A stretch of 64,000 bases of DNA, taken from positions 1 to 64,000 of the forward strand of contig NZ_ATHL01000155.1 in the NCBI RefSeq assembly GCF_000445125.1. Reading direction: 5' to 3'. Shown one piece after another: positions 16,837-25,252 of the stretch (position 1 is the stretch's first letter; each line of letters opens with the position of its first letter). The notes under the pieces were generated by a model that was not told where the DNA came from, searched no databases, and saw only the letters and a list, made by a program, of their open reading frames with translations. The stretch is from Novosphingobium lindaniclasticum LE124. Lineage in GTDB: Bacteria; Pseudomonadota; Alphaproteobacteria; Sphingomonadales; Sphingomonadaceae. The position numbers and the translations under genes are program-made.

Positions 16837-17661
16837 ATGGACGGAGCGATGATTTCCGAAACCGCCTATGCCAAGATCAACCTCGCGCTTCACGTCAGAA
16901 GGCGTCGCGAGGACGGCTATCATGAGCTGGAAACCCTGTTCGCCTTCGTCGATGCCGGGGACCAGCTGACGGCCACTCCGGCCGAAGCGGATCGCCTGAC
17001 CACCCACGGCGAGTTTGCCGCGAAGATCGACGATCCTTTCGGCAATATCGTCGCCAAGGCGCTGACGGCGCTTCCGCGCGGGAAGGGCTGGGCGGTCGAT
17101 CTCGAAAAACGCCTGCCGGTGGCCGCCGGTCTCGGCGGCGGCTCGGCCGATGCCGGCGCGGTGTTCCGCATGGTCGAGCGTGCGCACGGCCTTCCCGACG
17201 ATTGGCATGACCGCGCCGCGCGGCTGGGCGCCGATGTGCCGGCCTGTGTGCTCTCGCGGCCCTGCATCGGCACCGGCACCGGCACCGATCTCGCGGAAGT
17301 GGCCCAAAACGATCTCGAAGGATGCCCGGTGCTGCTGGTCAACCCCCGCTTGGCGGTGCCGACCGGGCCGGTGTTCAAAGCCTGGGACCAGCGCGATCGC
17401 GGCCCCATGCCGACCGGAACATTGCGGGACATCGCGCTGGCGGGACGCAACGACCTGGAGGCTCCGGCCATCGCCATCTGCCCCGTCATCGCCGATGTGC
17501 TTGCGGCGCTGCGGGCGACAGCGCCGTTCCTGGCCCGTATGTCCGGCTCCGGAGCGACGTGCTTCGCGCTTTACGAGAGTCAGGAAGCCTTAAGCCTTGC
17601 TGCGGCAAGTATCGCGGCGAAGTACCCTGCGTGGTGGCAATTATCCGGGAAACTGCGTTGA
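16837..17661 (+). CDS. ispE: 4-diphosphocytidyl-2-C-methyl-D-erythritol kinase
   Basis: The protein is a GHMP kinase of the non-mevalonate isoprenoid pathway. It has the family start ETAYAKINLALHVRRRREDG, the ATP loop PVAAGLGGGSADAGAV, and the C-terminal glycine motif RMSGSGATCFALY. It phosphorylates CDP-methylerythritol at the 2-hydroxyl. Two starts are possible, ATG at 16837 and ATG at 16849; the second gives the length closer to most IspE proteins (270 residues), but neither has a well-placed ribosome-binding site. Its last bases overlap the start of the next gene (TTGA). Confidence 0.93.
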   Translation: MDGAMISETAYAKINLALHVRRRREDGYHELETLFAFVDAGDQLTATPAEADRLTTHGEFAAKIDDPFGNIVAKALTALPRGKGWAVDLEKRLPVAAGLGGGSADAGAVFRMVERAHGLPDDWHDRAARLGADVPACVLSRPCIGTGTGTDLAEVAQNDLEGCPVLLVNPRLAVPTGPVFKAWDQRDRGPMPTGTLRDIALAGRNDLEAPAIAICPVIADVLAALRATAPFLARMSGSGATCFALYESQEALSLAAASIAAKYPAWWQLSGKLR

Positions 17662-18410
17662 CGACCGCTGTAACGACCCCTTCCGCGACGAAGACCGAAC
17701 TTTACAGGTTGCTCGGCACGCCGGTGAAGGGCGGCGTTCTGGTCATCGCGGACCACGCCTCGAACCATGTGCCGGAAGGGATCGATCTTGGCATCCCCGC
17801 CGAGTTGATGAACCAGCACATCGCCATCGACATCGGCGTGGCGGAAGTGGCGGAACGCATGATGGCGCCGGGCACTGCGGCGTGGCTCGCGGGGATCAGC
17901 CGTCTCGTCTGCGATCTCAATCGCGACGTCGGCATGCCCGGCATGTTCCCCCAGGTTTCGGACGGCTATGCGATACCGGGGAACCGGATTGGCGACGAAG
18001 GCCGGGCAGCGCGCGTGGCGGAATATTTTCATCCCTACCACGCCGCGCTCGAAAGCTTGCTGGCAGAAACGACGCCCGCGCTGATCGTCTCGCTCCACAG
18101 CTTCACGCCGGGTCTTGCGACCTGCGACAAGCCGCGTCCGTGGGAAATCGGCATTCTCTACAACAAGGACGAACGCGCCGCGCGCATCGCCATACCGCTG
18201 CTGGAAGCGGAAGGGCTGACCGTAGGCGATCAGGAGCCTTACTCCGGCCGCGTTCTCAACGCGTCGATGAACCGGCACGCCGAACAGCATGACCGAGCCT
18301 ACCTCAGCATCGAGATCCGACAGGACCAGATCGCGGATGCTGCCGGCCAGGCGCTCTGGGCCGATCGGCTGACCAGGCTGTGCCGCGCCGTAGTTTCCAA
18401 GCTGGACTGA
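17658..18410 (+). CDS. N-formylglutamate amidohydrolase family protein
   Basis: The 250-residue protein carries the family signature VIADHASNHVPEG, followed by HIAIDIGVAEVAERM, SRLVCDLNRDV and SLHSFTP. Family members hydrolyse N-formyl-L-glutamate, the last step of one histidine-degradation route. No other hut genes are here, so the substrate is unproven. The TTG start at 17658 overlaps the ispE stop by four bases (TTGA), and CGGGA lies a short way upstream. A GTG at 17631/17634 is a less likely start. Confidence 0.85.
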   Translation: MTTAVTTPSATKTELYRLLGTPVKGGVLVIADHASNHVPEGIDLGIPAELMNQHIAIDIGVAEVAERMMAPGTAAWLAGISRLVCDLNRDVGMPGMFPQVSDGYAIPGNRIGDEGRAARVAEYFHPYHAALESLLAETTPALIVSLHSFTPGLATCDKPRPWEIGILYNKDERAARIAIPLLEAEGLTVGDQEPYSGRVLNASMNRHAEQHDRAYLSIEIRQDQIADAAGQALWADRLTRLCRAVVSKLD

Positions 18411-18568
18411 TTTTTCAGCCGACCGGTTCGGTTTGCGCATGATCATAAAAGTGAAAAGCGCATTTCTGGAAATTTTATACCTCGCAAAAGCCGCATTCTT
18501 GGCGTAGGGGCGCGACGAGGCGACGCTCGCGCAGCGCCGCGCCCATGACAAATCCCGGAGTTCGCACA

Positions 18569-20425
18569 ATGCCCGCCTATCGTTCACGCACTTCCACCCA
18601 CGGCCGCAACATGGCGGGCGCGCGTGGCCTCTGGCGCGCGACGGGCATGAAGGATGCGGACTTCGGCAAGCCGATCATCGCCGTGGTGAACTCGTTCACG
18701 CAGTTCGTGCCCGGCCACGTCCACCTCAAGGATCTGGGCCAGATGGTCGCCCGAGAGATCGAGGCGGCCGGCGGCGTTGCCAAGGAATTCAACACCATCG
18801 CGGTGGATGACGGCATCGCCATGGGTCATGACGGCATGCTCTATTCGCTGCCCAGCCGCGACCTGATCGCGGACAGCGTGGAATACATGATCAACGCCCA
18901 CTGCGCCGATGCCATGGTCTGCATCTCCAACTGCGACAAGATCACCCCCGGCATGCTGATGGCCGCCATGCGCATCAACATTCCCGTCGTCTTCGTCTCG
19001 GGCGGGCCGATGGAAGCGGGCAAGGTGGTGCTGCGCGGCAAGGAACAGGCGCTCGACCTGGTCGACGCCATGGTCGCCGCCGCCGACGAGAGCTACACCG
19101 ACGAGGAAGTCCAGGCGATCGAGCGTTCGGCCTGCCCGACTTGCGGTTCGTGCTCGGGCATGTTCACCGCCAATTCGATGAACTGCCTCACCGAAGCCCT
19201 GGGCCTCTCGCTGCCGGGCAACGGCTCCACCCTGGCGACGCACTCCGACCGCCAGCGCCTTTTCCTGGAAGCGGGCCGTCTGGTGGTGGACCTCTGCCGC
19301 CGCTACTACGAGCAGGAGGACGAGAGCGTCCTGCCGCGCTCCATCGCCAGCTTCGGCGCGTTCGAGAACGCCATGAGCCTGGACATCGCCATGGGTGGTT
19401 CGACCAACACCGTGCTGCATCTGCTGGCCGCCGCCGTCGAGGCCGGGGTGGACTTCACCATGGAGGACATCGATCGCCTCAGCCGCAAGGTGCCGTGCCT
19501 GTCCAAGGTCGCGCCGGCGAAGAACGACGTGCACATGGAGGACGTCCACCGCGCCGGCGGCATCATGGCGATCCTCGGCCAACTCGACCGGGCGGGCCTG
19601 CTGCATACCGACCTGCCGACCGTTCATGCGCGCACCCTGGGCGACGCGCTGAACCATTGGGACATCTCGCGGACCAACGCGCCTTCGGTGCAGGAATTCT
19701 TCAAGGCCGCGCCGGGCGGCGTGCCGACGCAGACCGCGTTCAGCCAGAGCCGCCGCTGGGAGGAGCTCGACCTCGACCGCGAGAACGGCGTCATCCGCAG
19801 CAAGGAACATGCGTTCAGCCAGGATGGCGGCCTTGCCGTGCTCTACGGCAATATCGCGCTGGACGGCTGCATCGTGAAGACGGCGGGCGTGGATGACAGC
19901 ATCCTCAAGTTCACCGGCACAGCGCGCGTCTACGAATCGCAGGATGCAGCGGTTGCGGGCATTCTCGGCGGACAGGTCGGCGCCGGTGACGTCGTGGTTA
20001 TCCGCTACGAAGGACCTCGCGGTGGGCCCGGCATGCAGGAAATGCTCTATCCCACCAGCTACCTCAAGTCGAAGGGCCTGGGCAAGGCTTGCGCGCTGCT
20101 GACCGATGGACGTTTCTCGGGCGGCACTTCGGGTCTTTCGATCGGCCATGCCTCGCCGGAAGCGGCCGAAGGCGGCGCGATCGGTCTGGTCGAGAACGGC
20201 GACACGATCGAGATCGACATCCCCGGCCGCACCATCAACCTGATGGTCTCGGACGAAGTGCTGGCTCACCGCCGCGCACAGCAGGAGGCGCGCGGCGCCG
20301 ATGCCTGGTCACCGGTCCACCCGCGCCCGCGCAAGGTGTCGGCAGCGCTCCAGGCCTATGCGGCGATGACCACCAGCGCCGCCAAGGGCGCGGTGCGTGA
20401 CGTGACCCAGCTCAGGCGCCGCTAA
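18569..20425 (+). CDS. ilvD: Dihydroxy-acid dehydratase
   Basis: The 618-residue protein matches the E. coli-type IlvD over its whole length. The start MPAYRSRTSTHGRN, the Fe-S cysteine blocks ISNCDKITPG (about residue 122) and ACPTCGSCSGMF (about 190), and the C-terminal DGRFSGGTSGLSIGH are all present. It dehydrates dihydroxy acids in valine, leucine and isoleucine synthesis. GGAG eight bases before ATG 18569 fixes the start; an in-frame ATG at 18545 has none. The 158 bases upstream are AT-richer (18411-18500) and probably hold the promoter, though I see no clear hexamers. Confidence 0.96.
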   Translation: MPAYRSRTSTHGRNMAGARGLWRATGMKDADFGKPIIAVVNSFTQFVPGHVHLKDLGQMVAREIEAAGGVAKEFNTIAVDDGIAMGHDGMLYSLPSRDLIADSVEYMINAHCADAMVCISNCDKITPGMLMAAMRINIPVVFVSGGPMEAGKVVLRGKEQALDLVDAMVAAADESYTDEEVQAIERSACPTCGSCSGMFTANSMNCLTEALGLSLPGNGSTLATHSDRQRLFLEAGRLVVDLCRRYYEQEDESVLPRSIASFGAFENAMSLDIAMGGSTNTVLHLLAAAVEAGVDFTMEDIDRLSRKVPCLSKVAPAKNDVHMEDVHRAGGIMAILGQLDRAGLLHTDLPTVHARTLGDALNHWDISRTNAPSVQEFFKAAPGGVPTQTAFSQSRRWEELDLDRENGVIRSKEHAFSQDGGLAVLYGNIALDGCIVKTAGVDDSILKFTGTARVYESQDAAVAGILGGQVGAGDVVVIRYEGPRGGPGMQEMLYPTSYLKSKGLGKACALLTDGRFSGGTSGLSIGHASPEAAEGGAIGLVENGDTIEIDIPGRTINLMVSDEVLAHRRAQQEARGADAWSPVHPRPRKVSAALQAYAAMTTSAAKGAVRDVTQLRRR

Positions 20426-20437
20426 GCAGCCGGATAT

Positions 20438-20469
20438 TCGTCGTCCCGGATCAGGTCCGGCACGACGGT
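20438..20469. repeat. Palindromic intergenic repeat, family 1, single arm
   Basis: One arm only: TCGTCGTCCCGGATCAGGTC then CGGCACGACGG, itself an imperfect palindrome around GGATCAGGTCC. It lies just after ilvD. Confidence 0.75.
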
Positions 20470-20534
20470 GTCCCATTTTGGCTTGCCTTGCACTTGGCGT
20501 TGGCGCCGGGCTCAAGCCGCCTGTAGCAGGGCGC

Positions 20535-20915
20535 ATGGCCACAAAACTTCTCATCGTCCTGCCGCTCGCCCTAGCCGCGGCCGCCTGTTCGTCCGACAAC
20601 GCGGTGCCGGAGCGGGCGGAGGGCGGCGAACACATTGATTGCGCCGTGGCCGGTTCGGCACAGCTCAAGCCGGTCTGCGCCGTGGAGAGGGTAGAGGCCG
20701 AGGGCCGGCTCGAACTCGTGGTCCATCACCCTGACGGTGCGTTTCGCCGGTTCTCCGTGATGACCGACGGCAGCGGGCTGGTGGCTGCCGATGGCGCCCA
20801 GGCGGCGATAACAAGGCTGGACGGAGACCGGCTCGACGTTACCCTTGGGGCGGACCGTTATGTGTTCCCCGCCAGGAGGAAGCCCGATGCCCGAGAGCCC
20901 AAGCCCGCACGATAA
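20535..20915 (+). CDS. Small predicted lipoprotein
   Basis: The 126-residue protein begins MATKLLIVLPLALAAAACSS, a signal peptide ending in a lipobox with Cys near residue 18. The mature part is a small domain with strands such as RLELVVHHPDGAFRRFSVM and AAITRLDGDRLDVTLGADRYVF, and two Cys (in HIDCAV and KPVCAV) that may pair. The function is unknown. Its last 29 bases overlap the next gene in another frame, so the two are probably co-expressed. Confidence 0.75.
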   Translation: MATKLLIVLPLALAAAACSSDNAVPERAEGGEHIDCAVAGSAQLKPVCAVERVEAEGRLELVVHHPDGAFRRFSVMTDGSGLVAADGAQAAITRLDGDRLDVTLGADRYVFPARRKPDAREPKPAR

Positions 20916-22305
20916 TCAGATCCTCACTGCCGCGCAGATGCGGGGTGCGGAAGAGGATTTGATCGCGGCGGGCTCGTCGGTCGATGCCTTGATGCAGCTT
21001 GCAGGAAGCGGCGCGGCGGAGTGGATCTGGCGGCTTTGTGCCGGGGGCAAGGTCACGGTGCTCTGCGGGCCCGGCAACAATGGCGGCGACGGCTACGTCC
21101 TAGCAGAATGGATCCGCGCGCGAGGGGGCCATGTCACGGTTATCGCGGCGGGCGATCCGAAGACGGATGCGGCGCGCAGCGCGCGAGAACGATATCAAGG
21201 GCCGGTCTCAGGGCCGGAGAGCGCCGATTTCTCCGGCGGTCAGGTCTTTGTCGACTGCCTGTTCGGCAGCGGCCTCGCTCGCCCGCTCTCGGCCGAACAC
21301 GTCTCGCTCCTCATCCGGCTTGCCGAGGCGCATCGGCAGCGCGTCGCGGTGGATCTGCCGAGCGGCGTGCAGTCCGATACGGGCATGGTGCTGAACGAAG
21401 TGCTGCCAGCCTACGATCTGACCATTGCTCTGGGCGCCTGGAAATATGCGCATTTCCTGATGCCGGCCTCGGCAAAGATGGGAACCTTGCGGCTGGTGCC
21501 GATCGGCGTCGGTGCCGTGGAGGGCGCAGCATATGCCGTCACCCGGCCTCGGCTCTCGCTGCCCGCTGCCGACAGCCACAAGTATCGGCGCGGATTGCTG
21601 GCGGTGGTAGGCGGGGCAATGCCGGGAGCGGCGGTTCTGGCCGGCCTTGCCGCGCAAGGGGCGGGCGCGGGTTACGTCAAGCTCTTCGCCGACAGCAAGC
21701 GCAACGTGCCCGCCGATCTCGTGGTGGATCAGGGCGCGCTCAGCGAGGTGCTGACGGACGATCGCAATACGGCGGTGCTGGTCGGGCCGGGACTGGGCCG
21801 CGATTCCGTTGCGAGGGAGCGACTGGCGATCGCCCTGGCCGATGCGGCTCCGGTCGTCATCGATGCCGATGGCCTTGTCCTGCTCGGCCCGCGTCTTCTG
21901 GCGGAGCGAAAGGCGCCGACCCTGGTGACGCCGCACGATGGAGAGCTGCTGGCGCTGGAACGCGCGTTCGGATGCGGCGGCAGCGGGAGCAAGCCGGATC
22001 GTGCCCTGGCGCTTGCCAAGGCGGGCGCCATGGTCGTCGTGGCGAAAGGGCCCGACACGGTGATCGCTGCGCCCGATGGTCGTCTGGGCTGCGCGCCGCG
22101 CGCCACGCCATGGCTTTCCACGGCGGGGACCGGCGATGTCCTTGCCGGCTGTATCGCCAGCCGGCTCGCCACCGGCGCCGACGGATTTGCCGCCGCCTGC
22201 GAGGGCGTGTGGCTCCATGGCGAGGCGGCGCGGCGCTGTTCGCCTGCCTTTACCGCCGGCGAGCTTGGACAAATGGTGCCGGCTGCGCTAGCGGCCTGCC
22301 TGTGA
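20887..22305 (+). CDS. nnr: Bifunctional NAD(P)HX epimerase / ADP-dependent dehydratase
   Basis: The 472-residue protein fuses two repair domains. The N-terminal YjeF_N epimerase domain has LCGPGNNGGDGYVLAEW and VDCLFGSGLARPL; the C-terminal ribokinase-like dehydratase domain has YRRGLLAVVGG, LVTPHDGELLALERAF and STAGTGDVLAGCIASRLATG. Together they repair hydrated NADH and NADPH. AGGAGG seven bases before ATG 20887 fixes the start. Its stop overlaps the following methyltransferase gene (GTGA). Confidence 0.94.
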   Translation: MPESPSPHDNQILTAAQMRGAEEDLIAAGSSVDALMQLAGSGAAEWIWRLCAGGKVTVLCGPGNNGGDGYVLAEWIRARGGHVTVIAAGDPKTDAARSARERYQGPVSGPESADFSGGQVFVDCLFGSGLARPLSAEHVSLLIRLAEAHRQRVAVDLPSGVQSDTGMVLNEVLPAYDLTIALGAWKYAHFLMPASAKMGTLRLVPIGVGAVEGAAYAVTRPRLSLPAADSHKYRRGLLAVVGGAMPGAAVLAGLAAQGAGAGYVKLFADSKRNVPADLVVDQGALSEVLTDDRNTAVLVGPGLGRDSVARERLAIALADAAPVVIDADGLVLLGPRLLAERKAPTLVTPHDGELLALERAFGCGGSGSKPDRALALAKAGAMVVVAKGPDTVIAAPDGRLGCAPRATPWLSTAGTGDVLAGCIASRLATGADGFAAACEGVWLHGEAARRCSPAFTAGELGQMVPAALAACL

Positions 22306-23564
22306 CTACCGGAACCGAAGAAATCCTGAGAATCGCCTCCAAGGGCGACGGCGTAACTGCGAGCGGCCGCTTCGCCTGGGGCGCTGCGCCGGGCGACCTC
22401 CTGCACGAGGACGGTACGCTCGAATGGGGGCCGCACCATGTGCAGTCGGCCTGCACGCATTTCGGCCGTTGCGGCGGCTGTCAGCTTCAGCAGCTCGACG
22501 AGGAGAGCCTGACGGCTTTCGTGGAAGGCCGCGTGGCCAATGCCTCGGCTTCGCAGGAGCTTGGGGCGGAAACGATAACGCCGCCGTACCTCTCGCCGCC
22601 GGGCGCACGCCGGCGGGTGTCGCTGCGCGCGGAGAGTTCGGGCGGCCGCGTGGTCATCGGTTTTCGCGAGGCGAAGTCGCACCGGCTGGTCGAGCTGGCG
22701 GAATGCCCGGTGATGGCGCCGGAACTGTTCGCGGTGCTGAACCCGCTGCGTAAGCTGCTGATCACCATGGGCAAGGCCGCGCCCGCGAAGAAGGGCGGCC
22801 GCCCCGGCAAGTCGAACAAGCACCAGCAGGCGCGCATGGCCGCCGATATCGAAATGACGCTCACCGACCAGGGCGTGGACCTGGGCGTGAAGGGCCTCAC
22901 CGCCGAGGGTCTTGCGGCGACCGAGGCCATGCTGGATTTTGCGCGCGAACATGGCCTCGCCCGTCTGACGATGGACGGCGGCTACGGCTTCGAAACGGTG
23001 TGGGAGCCGGTGCCGGTGACGATCACTCTCGGCGGCGTCCAGGTGCCTTTTCCGCCCGGCTCGTTCCTTCAGGCCACGCGCGACGGCGAGGAAGCCCTCG
23101 TGGAAGCGGCTCGCGGTTGGTTGCACGGTGCGGCCACCGTGGCGGACCTGTTTTCCGGCCTGGGCACTTTCGCGCTGGCTCTGGCCGGGCCGCAGACCCG
23201 CCTGTTCGCCGCCGAAGCGGCGCGCGACACGCATCTGGCCTGCAAGGCCGGCGCCGACCGGGCGCAGTTACCCGTGTTCTGCGCGCACCGCGACTTGTTC
23301 CGCAATCCGCTCCAGCCCGACGAACTGAGCAAGTTCGACGCCGTCCTGCTCGACCCGCCGCGCGCCGGCGCGCGCGAGCAGGTGGAGTGCATCGCCAATT
23401 CCTCGGTGAGCCGCGTCGTCTACATCTCGTGCAATCCGTCGAGCTGGTCGCGCGATGCGGCCCGCCTGGTGGAAGCGGGCTTCAGGCTGGTGGAGCTGCG
23501 ACCCGTCGGCCAGTTCCGCTGGTCCACGCATGTGGAACTGGCGAGCTACTTCGAGCGCGATTGA
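22302..23564 (+). CDS. RNA uracil-5-methyltransferase (RlmD/TrmA family)
   Basis: The 420-residue protein has four Cys in the pattern of an Fe-S cluster (CTHFGRCGGCQLQQ and later ECPVM), the SAM motif VADLFSGLGTFALAL, DAVLLDPPRAGA, and the catalytic-nucleophile block YISCNPSSWSRDA. It should methylate C5 of a uracil in 23S rRNA or tRNA; the exact site cannot be told. The TRAM domain is short. GTG at 22302 overlaps the stop of the NAD(P)HX repair gene by four bases. Long in-frame sequence upstream of this start is the antisense-like alternate frame of that gene and is not coding. Confidence 0.92.
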   Translation: MTTGTEEILRIASKGDGVTASGRFAWGAAPGDLLHEDGTLEWGPHHVQSACTHFGRCGGCQLQQLDEESLTAFVEGRVANASASQELGAETITPPYLSPPGARRRVSLRAESSGGRVVIGFREAKSHRLVELAECPVMAPELFAVLNPLRKLLITMGKAAPAKKGGRPGKSNKHQQARMAADIEMTLTDQGVDLGVKGLTAEGLAATEAMLDFAREHGLARLTMDGGYGFETVWEPVPVTITLGGVQVPFPPGSFLQATRDGEEALVEAARGWLHGAATVADLFSGLGTFALALAGPQTRLFAAEAARDTHLACKAGADRAQLPVFCAHRDLFRNPLQPDELSKFDAVLLDPPRAGAREQVECIANSSVSRVVYISCNPSSWSRDAARLVEAGFRLVELRPVGQFRWSTHVELASYFERD

Positions 23565-23582
23565 CGCTCCAGGGCGAGAGGA

Positions 23583-23846
23583 TCAGCCCGCGTCCTGCGC
23601 CTTGGCCATCATGTCCATGAAGTCACGCGCGGCCTCGCGGTCGTCCTCGTCCTCAAAAGCGATGTCGAGATCCGGCGACGCGTTGAAGAGGTAGAGCAGC
23701 GACCACAGGGCGAAGCGGCGATTGCGATCCTCCTCCATGCCGAAATCGACACGCATTCGCTCGATGCCGGCCTCCAGCGCGGAGGGCGCGATCGTCGAAA
23801 GGTCGTCGGTGCCGAAATAGCGGCGGAACTGATCGTCTAAGTCCAT
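23583..23846 (-). CDS. Conserved small acidic protein of unknown function
   Basis: The 87-residue protein is acidic and helical (MDLDDQFRRYFGTDDL, then FALWSLLYLFNASPDLDIAF, ending in a run of Asp/Glu and MMAKAQDAG). It has no signal peptide or membrane span and I recognise no family. It converges with the RNA methyltransferase gene and ends 18 bases from it. A family 2 repeat lies just upstream of its start. Confidence 0.65.
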   Translation of the reverse strand: MDLDDQFRRYFGTDDLSTIAPSALEAGIERMRVDFGMEEDRNRRFALWSLLYLFNASPDLDIAFEDEDDREAARDFMDMMAKAQDAG

Positions 23847-23854
23847 CTGGCAGC

Positions 23855-23901
23855 GCTAGAGCATTTTCCTCTTCGGTGGAATTGTGAAGGCGCAAAAATG
23901 C
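23855..23901. repeat. Palindromic intergenic repeat, family 2
   Basis: The element begins CTAGAGCATTTTCC and ends GCGCAAAAATGC, with the inner GGTGGAATTGTGAAGG palindrome partly decayed. It matches 42867-42914 and 9931-9977. Confidence 0.7.
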
Positions 23902-23921
23902 ACGGACGGAGCGGGTGTGCG

Positions 23922-24152
23922 TCAGGATCCCTTGTCGCGTTCCGCCAGCTGGGCCGCGACAAGCTGGTAGATGACGAGCGCCCATAGGCTGCCGATCATG
24001 CCTACGAAGAACGTGGACCAACTCAGGCCCCAGTCAGTGTCGAGCAGATTGTCAGCCAGCGCCGCCAGAGTGAGCAGCACGAGCAGGGTTTCCAGCACCA
24101 CAAAACCCCACCGCATCGAAGAGACCGAATGTGACATGGGATGGCTGCTCAT
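23922..24152 (-). CDS. Small membrane protein, two predicted spans
   Basis: The 76-residue protein starts MSSHPMSHSVSSMRWG and has two hydrophobic helices (GFVVLETLLVLLTLAALA and STFFVGMIGSLWALVIYQL), then a charged tail AERDKGS. Its topology is an in-in hairpin. ATG at 24152 is preceded by GAGAGGGAAAGC. The function is unknown. It lies downstream of the dehydratase/bta operon after a gap of about 100 bases. Confidence 0.6.
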   Translation of the reverse strand: MSSHPMSHSVSSMRWGFVVLETLLVLLTLAALADNLLDTDWGLSWSTFFVGMIGSLWALVIYQLVAAQLAERDKGS

Positions 24153-24253
24153 GCTTTCCCTCTCGCCCGGATTTATCGCCTTTCGTGCAAGAATAGTACA
24201 AGAAGCTCGGTCCAGCCATATGGAATATCGAGACCTCATATCGATCCGAAAGG

Positions 24254-25237
24254 CTATCGCTCTAGTCGTGACTCCAGCACCTTCGCGAACGCACCAGGAT
24301 CGGTGTTGCCGCCTGACAGGATCACGGCGGTACGATCCGTTAGCTGAATTTTACCCGCAAGCACTGCAGCAAGCGCCGCCGCGCCGCCCGGTTCGACGAC
24401 CAGCCTCAATCTGTCGAATGCAAGGTTCTGTGCCGCGCGAACTTCAGCGGGTGTCGCCACCAGGCCGAAGCGGCAGCGCTCTTTCAGGATCTCGAAGTTG
24501 ACCGGCCAGGTTGCCGGCGTTTGCAGCGCGTCGCAGGAAGTGGGCGGGGCATCGTCCGCCACGCGCAGGATTTCGCCGGCTTCCAGGCTGCGGCGCACAT
24601 CGTCCCAGCCTTCCGGCTCCACCGGGATCACGGTAGCGTGCGGAAGCGCCAGCGCTAGGCCGGCTGTCAGTCCGCCGCCGCCGCAAGGGACGACGACGAG
24701 GTCCGCTCCGCCGAGGCCCATCTCCGCCATCTGCGCGGCGATTTCAGCCCCGCAACTGCCTTGTCCCTCGATGATCCAGGGGTCGCCGAAAGCATGGACG
24801 AGTGTGGCGCCGGTATCCGCACAGAGCCTTGCCGCCACTTCGTCCCGATCCTCGCCGCCGGGACGGTCGTAAAGCACGACGTCCGCGCCCATAGCACGGG
24901 TGTTGGCCAGCTTCACGGCAGGCGCATCGACCGGCATCACGATCCTGGCTGCAATCCCCAGCCGCCGCGCCGCCCAGGCGACGCCTTGGGCATGGTTGCC
25001 GCTGGACACGCCGACGATGCCTCGCGCGCGCTGCGCTTCGCTGAGTGCCGTGAGGCGATGCCAGGCGCCGCGTATCTTGAAGGAGCCGACCGGCTGGAGG
25101 CTTTCAGCCTTGCACCAGACGGTGCGGCCTTCCACTTCGAGCGGAAGCAGCGGGGTTCGCGGCAGGATCTCGGCGATCTTGCGCGCGGCAAGCGCGACGC
25201 CATCGGCGGTGGGGTGGTGATCGGTACTCTGCGTCAT
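24254..25237 (-). CDS. PLP-dependent threonine/serine dehydratase-like protein
   Basis: The 327-residue fold type II PLP enzyme has the Schiff-base lysine at residue 54 in PVGSFKIRGA, the SSGNHAQGVAWAARR block and the phosphate loop PCGGGGLTAG. There is no C-terminal ACT regulatory domain, so it is the short catabolic type. Threonine ammonia-lyase or serine racemase/dehydratase are all possible. It follows btaB by 15 bases, suggesting one transcript. Homoserine-derived chemistry in betaine-lipid synthesis makes the neighbourhood suggestive, but any link is inference. Confidence 0.85.
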   Translation of the reverse strand: MTQSTDHHPTADGVALAARKIAEILPRTPLLPLEVEGRTVWCKAESLQPVGSFKIRGAWHRLTALSEAQRARGIVGVSSGNHAQGVAWAARRLGIAARIVMPVDAPAVKLANTRAMGADVVLYDRPGGEDRDEVAARLCADTGATLVHAFGDPWIIEGQGSCGAEIAAQMAEMGLGGADLVVVPCGGGGLTAGLALALPHATVIPVEPEGWDDVRRSLEAGEILRVADDAPPTSCDALQTPATWPVNFEILKERCRFGLVATPAEVRAAQNLAFDRLRLVVEPGGAAALAAVLAGKIQLTDRTAVILSGGNTDPGAFAKVLESRLER

Positions 25238-25252
25238 GCCTGAGGCATAACC

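Noticed and set aside
21021..22301. In-frame N-terminal extension of the RNA methyltransferase by 427 codons
   Set aside because: The extension lies in an alternate frame of the NAD(P)HX repair gene; its Arg/Gly-rich text is not protein-like and the GTG at 22302 gives the normal family start.
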